Below are positions 1 through 5,404 of a stretch of DNA of 8,586 nucleotides, in pieces. The notes under the pieces are model-generated. The model was not told the origin of the DNA and made no database searches. It saw nothing but the letters and a program-made list of their open reading frames with translations. The stretch spans positions 1-8,586 of the forward strand of contig JAKLQT010000210.1 in NCBI GenBank assembly GCA_022013205.1. The letters are read 5' to 3'. Numbering within the stretch: the stretch's first letter is position 1; every line of letters starts with the position of its first letter. The position numbers and the translations under genes are program-made. This DNA comes from Candidatus Omnitrophota bacterium. GTDB taxonomy: Bacteria > Omnitrophota > Gorgyraeia > B26-G9.

Positions 1-2
1 AA

Positions 3-296
3 TCACGCATATTCAACCTCATTAATAACATACGGCCTGATTTCCGGTTTTAAGGCATCCTTGATTACCAAATCAACTTTACGATGAAATAGTTTCTCTA
101 AAAAAAACTTAAGTTCCATATAATTATCAAATAATTTCTGCCCTTTTTTAAACTCTACCAGAATATCAACATCACTTTTTTTATTTTCATCGGACCTCGC
201 ATACGAGCCAAAAACACCTAGTCGTTTCACACCATAATTTTTTATTACAGCCGTATTGTCGCGAATAGCTTTTACAATTTCCTTTTTCGTCAACAT
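3..296 (-). CDS. mntA: MNT-type nucleotidyltransferase, MntA-like antitoxin
   Basis: A 97-aa minimal nucleotidyltransferase. The family signature is visible: GSYAR at residues 30-34, SDVDILVEF at 41-49 (metal-binding D42 and D44), and a likely third carboxylate in KVDLV (D75). In this family the short protein is the antitoxin of MNT-HepT modules and inactivates the HEPN RNase HepT by AMP transfer to a tyrosine; that role is family knowledge, not shown here. The ATG at 296 is chosen because a GGGAGGG Shine-Dalgarno lies about 7 nt upstream and the length fits the family. The stop codon TGA overlaps a GTG (6-4) in the arrangement GTGA, so a translationally coupled hepT may begin there and run off the left edge. 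The gene appears complete. A solitary antitoxin-like nucleotidyltransferase remains possible because the partner cannot be seen. Confidence 0.85.
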   Translation of the reverse strand: MLTKKEIVKAIRDNTAVIKNYGVKRLGVFGSYARSDENKKSDVDILVEFKKGQKLFDNYMELKFFLEKLFHRKVDLVIKDALKPEIRPYVINEVEYA

Positions 297-335
297 GCAG
301 CATCCCTCCCATCTTATTTAAAAATCACAACATTA

Positions 336-341
336 ATTATA
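336..341 (-). promoter_or_regulatory. Extended -10 promoter for the nucleotidyltransferase gene
   Basis: The minus strand reads TGTTATAAT, a perfect -10 hexamer with an upstream TG, about 40 nt before the ATG. No good -35 is present at 17 nt spacing (CTTTTA), which fits the extended -10 type. The expected start of transcription would leave a leader of roughly 30 nt containing the GGGAGGG ribosome-binding site. This is inferred from motif match only. Confidence 0.5.
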
Positions 342-372
342 ACATATCATTTCAATAATAAAAGAAGTTTTG

Positions 373-439
373 TTTAAGTTTCGCGTAAGTTTCTTTAGGT
401 TACTTGAGGTTTCTTAAGATTACTTGAAGTCGCTAAGAT
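373..439. repeat. Degenerate 10-nt tandem repeat
   Basis: Successive units in register are TTTCGCGTAAG (379-389, one extra base), TTTCTTTAGG (390-399), TTACTTGAGG (400-409), TTTCTTAAGA (410-419), TTACTTGAAG (420-429) and TCGCTAAGAT (430-439). Alternating units resemble each other more than adjacent ones (TTACTTGAGG and TTACTTGAAG), suggesting a 20-nt higher-order unit. The array lies directly upstream of the promoter region of the nucleotidyltransferase gene and has no coding frame. Confidence 0.7.
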
Positions 440-464
440 CTCCGCCAATCGCCCGCTTTTGCTT

Positions 465-649
465 TTAAGCCAAGAGCTAGCATGCGTTATGCTATGAGCT
501 ATGAGCCAAGCGCGAAGCGCTTTCTGCTTTATGCTTTATGCTACGAGCCATGAGCCAAGAGCTAGCACGCTTTTCATGCTTTGTGGCAGAAGCTAATCTA
601 CTTTCTACTTTCTACTTTTACCTTTTTACTTGCAAACTATCACTTAACT
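465..649. repeat. Heptamer array A
   Basis: This gap is built of 7-nt units that drift from one motif to the next while mostly keeping register: GAGCTAT, GAGCCAA, GCGCGAA, GCGCTTT, CTGCTTT, ATGCTTT, then GAGCCAT, GAGCCAA, GAGCTAG, and finally CTTTCTA, CTTTTAC and CTTTTTA types. Read in a common phase, many units contain an RCT core. It includes the palindrome AAGCGC-GAA-GCGCTT (508-522) and a 42-bp block (496-537) found exactly again at 1168-1209. The right edge coincides with the stop codon of the small Ig-like gene. A translatable plus-strand frame exists inside it but is only a by-product of the repeat. Confidence 0.85.
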
Positions 650-1036
650 CGCAAGATCGCTGGCATCCACTGTCACATACACAGTTTGCCCGTGTTGAAA
701 ATCACTTGACGGGTCATAAGTCAAAGTATAATCTGCCGCAGTTCCGGTTATAACCGGAGATACAGTAACTCCGTTTACCTTCATAACAATTGTATTCACA
801 TCTACACCTGTTTCATCATCCTTTACATGCACAACAATGTTGCTGCCAAGCGTAATATTAGTTGCGCTTGATGCCGGCACGTGTCCGTCTGTGTATGGAG
901 CAGTTGTATCGGTAATTACGGTAAATGAGTAACTATCCGTGGCCATCGCGTTAGCACAAAATCCAACCGCAGTAAATATAACAGTCAAGATAATAAACAC
1001 CCCTATGATCGACAACTTTATTATTAATCTTTTCAT
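644..1036 (-). CDS. Secreted single-module Ig-like (Big_5-type) protein
   Basis: A 130-aa protein with an N-terminal signal peptide (hydrophobic 4-26, likely cleavage after ANA at 28-30) followed by one Ig-like beta domain: TAPYTDGHVPASSATNIT at 45-62, a hydrophobic strand pattern, and a TVYVTVDASDL strand at 118-128. It is a paralogue of the N-terminal module of the 823-aa neighbour; both begin the mature region with MATDSYSFTVI. In the neighbour a DLQGNSMQASTYSF stretch closes the module, so the mature part here runs from the closing strand of one module to just before the closing strand of the next: one permuted repeat period. The ATG at 1036 follows a strong GGAGGGGG ribosome site. The stop TAA lies in repeat-like sequence, so the C-terminus may be truncated. 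Export is inferred; function is unknown. Confidence 0.7.
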   Translation of the reverse strand: MKRLIIKLSIIGVFIILTVIFTAVGFCANAMATDSYSFTVITDTTAPYTDGHVPASSATNITLGSNIVVHVKDDETGVDVNTIVMKVNGVTVSPVITGTAADYTLTYDPSSDFQHGQTVYVTVDASDLAS

Positions 1037-1077
1037 CCCAATCCCCCTCCCTTTCCATTTGCATTGCTATTTCGCTT

Positions 1078-1235
1078 TACGCTTTTTCGTTCTTTATCTT
1101 TTTCCCGCTTCTAGCTTTATGCTTTATGCTTTATGCTTTATGCTTTATGCTTTATGCTATGAGCTAAGAGCTATGAGCCAAGCGCGAAGCGCTTTCTGCT
1201 TTATGCTTTCACTTGTAACTCATAACTAGTAACTA
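1078..1235. repeat. Heptamer array B, with six perfect CTTTATG copies
   Basis: Six exact CTTTATG units occupy 1115-1156. The run then changes through CTATGAG, GAGCCAA, GCGCTTT and ATGCTTT to CACTTGT, AACTCAT, AACTAGT and AACTATT at the right end. The 42-bp block at 1168-1209 is identical to 496-537 in array A, so the small Ig-like gene is bracketed by direct copies. The array's right edge abuts the TAA (followed in frame by TAG) that ends the large secreted protein. No Rho-independent terminator is visible between the two genes. Confidence 0.85.
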
Positions 1236-3707
1236 TTATTCACATATCGCCCTGCTCAGACTGATCAGCGGCTTTAACATTAACCTTAACATCGCTTTCA
1301 CTGATTCATTGTTTCTTATCCTGTCAGCAATTGGAGGGCTGTATTTGTAATAGAACTTCACGAATTTTGTGCCCCAGTAATTTGTCAAAAGATATTTATC
1401 TCTAAATTCACTGAGTACTCTAACTTCTTTTGCCATTTTTGTCCCAAAAGCTGCTGTTGCTATAAAGCAGCCGCCGCCACCGCCTGATGATCCGGAACCA
1501 GGTGTTGGCGTCTCAACACTCTCACTCTCACTCTCAACAGGTGTATAACCGATAGTATATATCGAAAAATGCGTAGTAGGCGCCGAAACAACTTTGGAAG
1601 CAGTATCCACCGTTGCTCCGGGAACTTTTTCCCATAAATATGTAGATAAATTGTAATAGTATATGCACAGCCCGTTTTCATCCGTAATTCCCGCGCCCCT
1701 TAACTGAGCATCCGTATACGGTATCGTTATCGTGGCAGCGGTTTCAAAGCGAGTACCGCCCGGGCTAAAATCAACAGTATTACCGGCCTTAGTAAAACCT
1801 TCAGTGTCTACCTCAGGTGAGGAGATTATTTTCGCGATTGTTACATCAAGGGGAGCATCTATAGAATCCGCGTTTATTAAAACCGAGGTGCCGGCTATGT
1901 CGCCGCTGCTGATTAAAACAGTACCGCCGATATTATTTGCTATGTTTTGCGTTACAATCTCATCTGTTACAATAAAAGTATTTCTTAAAAAGCTTATTTC
2001 ATTTTCGCCTGTGCTGTTATCAGTCCATGTAACATAAAAATGAGTTCCGTTAAAATCTGTAACAAGGTAAGGTTTTATCTGGTCTCCGGCTGTACTAAAT
2101 TGAGTATATTCTTCAAACTGATAACCTGAGTTAAAAGCTCCGGCCATGTTAATCACTGAACTGCTTCCATTCTGACAACTCCATACCACAAAAGCATCAT
2201 CATCGTTATTTATGGCAAGCGAATATTCATACAGTGTATCTTCAGTTAAAGCCGTCTGATTGACCTGCGAACTCTGGTCAAACTCATAAATCCCTTGCGC
2301 TTGACTATATAAATATTTATAAAATTGTAAGGAGGCTGAACTTCCGCTTAACTCTTTCCATAACACAAAAACATTGCTTCCATCAGTTGAAGCGGCAATA
2401 TCAGGGCCCTTTCCGTTTGCGGTTCCATTACTAACTATTACATCCATTGAGAAACTCTCTCCCGCGTCAACAGTTGTCGATGACGCTTTATCAAAATATA
2501 TACTTGATGTACTATTGTCATTTACACCGCGCCAGGCAACAAAAATATCTTTATCAGCGTCAATTTTGATAATCGGGTCAGCACAAAGCTGCGGCCATCT
2601 GCCGTCATCAACCCTCAAAGCAATTGGAACAAATTCGTACCAGGCATCACTATAAGCAGCGGTTGTTCTGGTGAAGTTGATTATTGTTTGAGTACCGTTA
2701 TCATCAAGCCACATAACATAAATCGCGGGCAGCTCCTGAGTAAGAGGGTTACCGTCATCAGTAAGCGAAGACCCTACCGCTATTGTCGGGCGCAGCTGAT
2801 CAGATAATCCCGAATCATTATAAATCAGGCGGCTGCCGCTAAAAGCTGTATCACCGTTAACAAGATAAGCGATATAGATGTTCCAATCCGCGGATTGGGC
2901 CTGCTGCTGCCAGGCAATATATACATTATTATTTTGATCAATATCAATCGCCGGATACCTGTGATCCACACCTGAGGCATCTGGGTTAACTTTTAGAGGA
3001 GTCTCGAAACTGTCGCCAAAATCCGTTGAACGTGAAAAGTAAATATTCCATTGCCCCTCAGCCGAAAATTCTTCCCAGGTAATATATACATTTTTTCCAT
3101 CAGATGAAGTCTGGATGCGGGAATTATCCTGAACTATTTGAGTAAGGCTCGTTGGAGCTGCGCTGCTTGTACTATTCAGTTTTTTGAATTTACCGTAAAC
3201 AAAATTCTGGGTTTTAAAAGAATATGTACTTGCCTGCATGCTGTTTCCCTGCAAATCATCAGCATTTATCACTACCTCAACCGTTTGTTTATAATCAAAA
3301 TACTCTACAGGGTCGTACACAACAACATATTCAAGACTGCTTTTCTCAATGATCTCAACAGAGTATTGCACAGAGGCCCCAACACTATTAAGATATGTTT
3401 GGGCAGCTCCGTTGTCTACAATATCAATACCGTTTACGCTCAAATCTATTGTATTGCCATTAACACCGGATACATTATCAATAATACTGAATTTGATATT
3501 CGTAGTTCTGGGGACGTTATTTTCTCCGGAAGCAGGAAGGCAATTACTTATGGCCGGAGCCGAATCATCACTTATTACAGTAAATGAGTAGCTGTCAGTA
3601 GCCATCGAATTTACGGCAAAAGCGTTGACGTTCGCGCTTAAAAGCAGCATAAATGCTGCTGCAAGCTTACTTACGATTTGATTTAATTTTTTGTTTTCTT
3701 TTTTCAT
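1236..3707 (-). CDS. Secreted Ig-like/seven-repeat propeller protein with CFI-box C-terminus
   Basis: An 823-aa exported protein, numbered from the ATG at 3707. Residues 1-31 form a signal peptide ending NAFA. Residues 35-165 are an Ig-like (Big_5-type) module related to the small gene downstream. Residues about 190-580 hold seven repeats with a hydrophobic-aromatic-Trp core (NVYITW, NVYIAW, AIYVMW, DIFVAW, NVFVLW, DAFVVW, HFYVTW; Trp near 211, 266, 333, 392, 450, 509, 561), suggesting a BNR/sialidase-like seven-bladed beta-propeller. Residues about 590-720 form a beta domain like the ZU5/autoproteolytic type (GGTVLISSGDIAGTSVLI). A SESES and Gly-rich linker leads to CFIATAAFG (Cys747) and a basic amphipathic tail, the CFI-box C-terminal sorting module. 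An in-frame TTG at 3737 lies inside repeat DNA and was rejected. No catalytic residues are recognised; binding or adhesion at the cell surface is inference. Confidence 0.85.
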   Translation of the reverse strand: MKKENKKLNQIVSKLAAAFMLLLSANVNAFAVNSMATDSYSFTVISDDSAPAISNCLPASGENNVPRTTNIKFSIIDNVSGVNGNTIDLSVNGIDIVDNGAAQTYLNSVGASVQYSVEIIEKSSLEYVVVYDPVEYFDYKQTVEVVINADDLQGNSMQASTYSFKTQNFVYGKFKKLNSTSSAAPTSLTQIVQDNSRIQTSSDGKNVYITWEEFSAEGQWNIYFSRSTDFGDSFETPLKVNPDASGVDHRYPAIDIDQNNNVYIAWQQQAQSADWNIYIAYLVNGDTAFSGSRLIYNDSGLSDQLRPTIAVGSSLTDDGNPLTQELPAIYVMWLDDNGTQTIINFTRTTAAYSDAWYEFVPIALRVDDGRWPQLCADPIIKIDADKDIFVAWRGVNDNSTSSIYFDKASSTTVDAGESFSMDVIVSNGTANGKGPDIAASTDGSNVFVLWKELSGSSASLQFYKYLYSQAQGIYEFDQSSQVNQTALTEDTLYEYSLAINNDDDAFVVWSCQNGSSSVINMAGAFNSGYQFEEYTQFSTAGDQIKPYLVTDFNGTHFYVTWTDNSTGENEISFLRNTFIVTDEIVTQNIANNIGGTVLISSGDIAGTSVLINADSIDAPLDVTIAKIISSPEVDTEGFTKAGNTVDFSPGGTRFETAATITIPYTDAQLRGAGITDENGLCIYYYNLSTYLWEKVPGATVDTASKVVSAPTTHFSIYTIGYTPVESESESVETPTPGSGSSGGGGGCFIATAAFGTKMAKEVRVLSEFRDKYLLTNYWGTKFVKFYYKYSPPIADRIRNNESVKAMLRLMLKPLISLSRAICE
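1518..1535. repeat. Hexanucleotide microsatellite ACTCTC x3 within the gene
   Basis: Three exact ACTCTC units encode alternating Ser-Glu residues in the linker just before the Gly-rich segment and CFI-box. Because the unit is six bases, slippage would change linker length in whole codon pairs without breaking the frame. Confidence 0.7.
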
Positions 3708-3730
3708 CTTCGGTAACCCAACTGCCTTAC

Positions 3731-3792
3731 TAGTCAATGGTCAATGGTCAATAGTCTTTAATTTACTATCAGCCATTAGCTATCAGCTAATG
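3731..3792. repeat. Heptamer array C (TGGTCAA and CTATCAG types)
   Basis: In register the units are TAGTCAA, TGGTCAA, TGGTCAA, TAGTCTT, TAATTTA, CTATCAG, CCATTAG, CTATCAG, CTAATGT. The array occupies the leader between the riboswitch-like sequence and the start of the large secreted protein gene. It forms the hairpin CATTAGCT-GAT-AGCTAATG on the minus strand. The in-frame TTG alternative start of the downstream gene falls inside it. Confidence 0.8.
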
Positions 3793-3882
3793 TAGGCTTG
3801 CGGCTTTGCTTCCGCCAGGCTTTCTGGCGGAAAGGTTTTCACCTGTCCCCTGGTTTCCCAGGGTTTGCCTTTATCGTGATTA
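3791..3882 (-). ncRNA. Degenerate cyclic-di-GMP-I (GEMM) riboswitch-like aptamer
   Basis: The minus strand reads CACGATAAAGGCAAACC, then CTGG-GAAA-CCAG (stem with GAAA loop), then GGGGAC, and later GCAAAGCC and GCCTA. These pieces, in this order, match the 5' half of the GEMM-I consensus (AGGGCAAACC, a GAAA-capped stem, GGGACGCAAAGCC, GCCTA). Two things are abnormal. Between GGGAC and GCAAAGCC, contiguous in the family, sit two hairpins: AGGT-GAAA-ACCT and a 9-bp TTCCGCCAG/CTGGCGGAA stem. The 3' half with the tetraloop-receptor stem is absent; heptamer array C begins right after GCCTA. The position about 95 nt upstream of a secreted-protein gene suits the family. Ligand binding is doubtful in this state. 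Confidence 0.55.
3810..3832. repeat. Small palindrome of the TCCGCC-GCTTT-GGCGGA family
   Basis: A perfect 9-bp stem (3810-3818 with 3824-3832) closes a GCTTT loop. The same outline (TCCGCC, two variable bases, GCTTT, one variable base, TGGCGGAA) recurs at 7192-7213. This copy lies inside the riboswitch-like aptamer. Confidence 0.6.
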
Positions 3883-3904
3883 TTTAATGCTTTTCAAAGG
3901 TCAA
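3877..3904 (-). promoter_or_regulatory. Possible promoter for the secreted protein leader
   Basis: TTGACC at 3904-3899 and TAATCA at 3882-3877 are spaced by 16 nt on the minus strand, immediately upstream of the riboswitch-like sequence. The -10 is weak, and initiation there would remove a few bases of the aptamer's 5' edge, so the true -10 may be shifted. Confidence 0.3.
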
Positions 3905-4165
3905 TTTCTTACTTCCTTTTATTTAGAAGCAATCCCCATGCCATATCGTCCCTTTTCCTTAAAATTTACTATTTTGCAACTTATTACTAATAAACACGTT
4001 ATGTTTGCTGACTTTTATCAAGTTTTTAACAATAGTGGGAAAAGCCGAATTTTTAAGAAATTTTTTTCCAAACCTGCTTCTTTTTTCTTCCAGTTTTGCA
4101 ACCACAAAGCATCTTCTTTTTCCTAACTAGTGAATTACCTAAGAGATTGGTGATTTGACCTGGAC
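3905..4165. other. AT-rich gap with no recognisable gene
   Basis: No convincing coding region is seen on either strand. The 106-codon plus-strand frame covering it has no ribosome site, runs through the riboswitch palindrome and ends in low-complexity Phe/Lys codons. A short, charged minus-strand frame (about 4015-4120) resembles no family I can name and could be a gene remnant. Confidence 0.4.
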
Positions 4166-4169
4166 CTTG

Positions 4170-4208
4170 CATGCTGCAGCCTAAGTCCTGCAGCATGTAT
4201 ATTTTTTT
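4170..4208 (+). terminator. Possible Rho-independent terminator
   Basis: A perfect 10-bp stem CATGCTGCAG/CTGCAGCATG (4170-4179 with 4188-4197, 8-nt loop) is followed by TAT and a run of seven T on the plus strand. No plus-strand gene precedes it, so it may instead be another palindromic repeat or a terminator left behind by a lost gene. Confidence 0.45.
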
Positions 4209-4261
4209 CTGCCAGCCACGCCTGCCCTCCAACGCATTATGGAGGGGGTGTGGGGCATCGT

Positions 4262-4388
4262 AACCGCTTACCTTTTTGCTTTCGCCCTTTTACTTTTAAC
4301 TTTTTACTTCTTGCTTTTTCACTCATAACTCATCACTCGTAACTAATAACTTCCTTTGCGCCCTTCAGCTTTTCACTCATAACTCATC
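4262..4388. repeat. Heptamer array D
   Basis: Units are of the TACTTTT/TTTTTAC type at the left, then CACTCAT, AACTCAT, CACTCGT, AACTAAT, AACTTCC. A 29-bp segment (4319-4347) is identical to 5652-5680 in the large array. The array runs without a gap into the 5' end of the relE-like remnant. Confidence 0.8.
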
Positions 4389-4716
4389 GGCTAAAGAATT
4401 AGAACGCATACCCCGGCGTGATCTTAAAAAAATTATTGACCGCATCCGGTTACTTGCTAATAATCCAAGGCCGTCAGGGTGTCAAAAACTTTCTCAATCT
4501 GAGTTATACAGGATAAGACAAGGTGATTATAGGATAGTATATGAAATGAAGCTCACCCGGGCTAAAGCCCGGGGTTTCCGAGCGGAATCCCGCAGACTTA
4601 CTTTCAACCCCGGCTTAAAAGCCGGGGTTTTCAAAGCATGCGGGATAAAGGATAAAGAGCTTATAATCCATGTGATTAAAGTCGGAAATAGAAGAGAGAT
4701 TTATCGTTCAACCTAA
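4384..4716 (+). pseudogene. relE-family toxin remnant: 5'-truncated, with an in-frame 99-nt palindromic insertion
   Basis: The plus strand reads SSAKELERIPRRDLKK, LANNPRPSGCQKL, SELYRIRQGDYRIVYEMK, then 33 extra residues, then DKELIIHVIKVGNRREIYRST and TAA. Without the extra block this is a typical RelE/ParE-superfamily sequence with the LYRIRxGDYRIVYE core and the VIKVGxRREIYR end of the family. RelE proteins cleave mRNA on the ribosome. The first 10-15 residues and any start codon are missing: heptamer array D takes their place, and the first ATG in frame is in the middle of the domain. No antitoxin gene lies upstream. The insertion (4552-4650) keeps the frame and has no stop. The stop lies 17 nt from the stop of the opposing intact toxin gene. 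Probably not expressed. Confidence 0.8.
4552..4650. mobile_element. 99-nt palindromic element inserted in the relE remnant
   Basis: The block separates two halves of a conserved RelE core that would otherwise join as YEMK-DKELI. It contains a 7-bp stem CCCGGGC-TAAA-GCCCGGG (4556-4573), a small TTCCG-AG-CGGAA hairpin (4576-4587), an 11-bp stem AACCCCGGCTT/AAGCCGGGGTT (4606-4616 with 4619-4629), and an outer pair ATCCCGC/GCGGGAT (4587-4593 with 4640-4646). It encodes no protein of its own and resembles REP/RAYT-type or Rickettsia-palindromic-type small elements in design. No exact target duplication is visible; the right edge has the near-repeat ATAAAG-GATAAAG. Boundaries are good to a few bases. 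Confidence 0.75.
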
Positions 4717-4733
4717 TACTTCCTGCTTTTCAT

Positions 4734-5045
4734 CTATAAAAATGCCTTTAGCTTCTTTTCTAAATCCTTTCTGTCTACAATAAGAAAGACTGCGATTTTT
4801 CTGCCGTCTATATGGTAAACAACGCGAAAGTCACTAACTCTTAAACGATAAAGGGAAATTTTCGCCCCTTTAAGTTTTTTGATCGTATCGCCTCTGGGAA
4901 ATGGTGATGCCTCTAATCCTTTTACTGCCTGAAGAATCTTATATTTTGTCTTTGTGTCCAGGGTATTAAGATCTTTCTCGGCAGCTTTAGTAAAGACAAC
5001 TTTAAATTCGTCCAAGGTCCCTCTCTGTTTTTTTGATAAGCTCAT
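4734..5045 (-). CDS. RelE/ParE-family toxin
   Basis: A 103-aa toxin of the RelE/ParE superfamily. The family core is visible: FTKAAEKDLNTLD (18-30), a helix-rich middle, SLYRLRVSDFRVVYHID (64-80) and VFLIVDRKDLEKKLKAF (86-102). Members cleave mRNA at the ribosome or poison gyrase; which applies here cannot be told. It overlaps the upstream antitoxin gene. Two starts are possible: ATG at 5045 (44-bp overlap), or TTG at 5015, which has GAGAGGG just upstream and gives a 93-aa protein beginning LDEFKVVFTK with a 14-bp overlap. The shorter form starts near the first beta strand, as is usual for the family, and I slightly favour it. Co-transcription and translational coupling with the antitoxin are inferred. 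No damage is visible. Confidence 0.85.
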   Translation of the reverse strand: MSLSKKQRGTLDEFKVVFTKAAEKDLNTLDTKTKYKILQAVKGLEASPFPRGDTIKKLKGAKISLYRLRVSDFRVVYHIDGRKIAVFLIVDRKDLEKKLKAFL

Positions 5046-5274
5046 CGATATCTACTGTCTCCCCATCCAAATATTCCTTATAGGCATTTTTGAGTTTCTT
5101 TTTAAATTCCGGATGGTTGAGAAGAATATAATCCTCAATATCATTTTCCGCAAGATGATGAATAACAGCATAGGGTTTGCCCCTTAAAGTAACAATAACA
5201 TCACCCCCGGTTTCCGCATAATGAAGAGTGCTTGATGTTTTATTTTTAAGTTCTCTTACGTTAACAAATTTCAT
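5002..5274 (-). CDS. Phd/YefM-family antitoxin
   Basis: A 90-aa antitoxin. The N-terminal half has the Phd/YefM dimerising and DNA-binding fold signature: VNVRELKNKTSSTLHYAETG at 4-23 and DVIVTLRGKPYAVI at 25-38. The C-terminal part (45-90) is charged and helical, as expected for the segment that wraps the toxin. The ATG at 5274 is preceded by a perfect AAAGGAGG about 8 nt upstream. It is the first gene of a two-gene operon with the overlapping toxin. A strong promoter and two 11-nt direct repeats between the -10 and the ribosome site suggest the autorepression known for this family. The antitoxin appears intact. Confidence 0.88.
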   Translation of the reverse strand: MKFVNVRELKNKTSSTLHYAETGGDVIVTLRGKPYAVIHHLAENDIEDYILLNHPEFKKKLKNAYKEYLDGETVDIDELIKKTERDLGRI

Positions 5275-5291
5275 ATTAACCGCCTCCTTTC

Positions 5292-5314
5292 GTGGCTACT
5301 TTTGTAGCTACTTT
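5292..5314 (-). promoter_or_regulatory. Likely antitoxin operator, two direct repeats
   Basis: GTGGCTACTTT (5292-5302) and GTAGCTACTTT (5304-5314) are direct repeats 12 nt apart on the plus strand, the second including the palindrome GTAGCTAC. They lie just downstream of the -10 and before the ribosome site, where binding of a Phd/YefM dimer pair would block transcription. Binding itself is inferred. Confidence 0.6.
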
Positions 5315-5315
5315 A

Positions 5316-5344
5316 AATATAGCATGTTAAAGAAGACTTGTCAA
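5316..5344 (-). promoter_or_regulatory. Sigma-70-type promoter of the toxin-antitoxin operon
   Basis: On the minus strand TTGACA (5344-5339) and TATATT (5321-5316) are separated by exactly 17 nt. The -35 sits in GGGGTCACCCATTGACAA (5355-5338), which resembles one end of the palindromic element at the right of the window. Confidence 0.75.
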
Positions 5345-5373
5345 TGGGTGACCCCAGCCACTTTTTTTGCTTT

Positions 5374-5404
5374 AATCAGTGTAATCTGCGTAATCTGTGG
5401 ATTT
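5374..5404. repeat. 9-nt tandem repeat AATCTGYGT
   Basis: Three units in register: AATCAGTGT (5374-5382), AATCTGCGT (5383-5391), AATCTGTGG (5392-5400). The array begins immediately after the stop codon of the four-helix-bundle stub on the minus strand. The 9-nt period keeps reading frame, unlike the 7- and 10-nt repeats nearby. Confidence 0.7.

Noticed and set aside
538..753. Plus-strand frame of 71 codons
   Set aside because: It begins inside heptamer array A and continues antisense to the small Ig-like gene; no ribosome site and repeat-derived composition.
952..963. Lipobox at VGFC in the small Ig-like protein
   Set aside because: The residue before Cys is Phe, not Gly/Ala/Ser, and an ANA signal peptidase I site follows directly.
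939..1229. Plus-strand frame of 96 codons
   Set aside because: Antisense to the signal peptide of the Ig-like gene and then a translation of ATGCTTT repeats.
465..1235. CRISPR-like array
   Set aside because: Units are 7 nt and contiguous, with no spacers of constant length and no unique spacer sequence between copies.
1518..1535. Phase-variable microsatellite
   Set aside because: The unit is six bases, so copy-number change would alter linker length only and not switch the gene off.
3138..3587. Plus-strand frame of 149 codons
   Set aside because: Lies wholly antisense to the large secreted protein, whose domain content is clear; a shadow frame.
3708..3737. TTG start extending the secreted protein by 10 residues
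   Set aside because: The added residues come from repeat DNA and precede a normal MKKENKK signal-peptide start.
3806..4126. Plus-strand frame of 106 codons
   Set aside because: Crosses the riboswitch palindrome, lacks a ribosome site, and matches no family in its Phe/Lys-rich tail.
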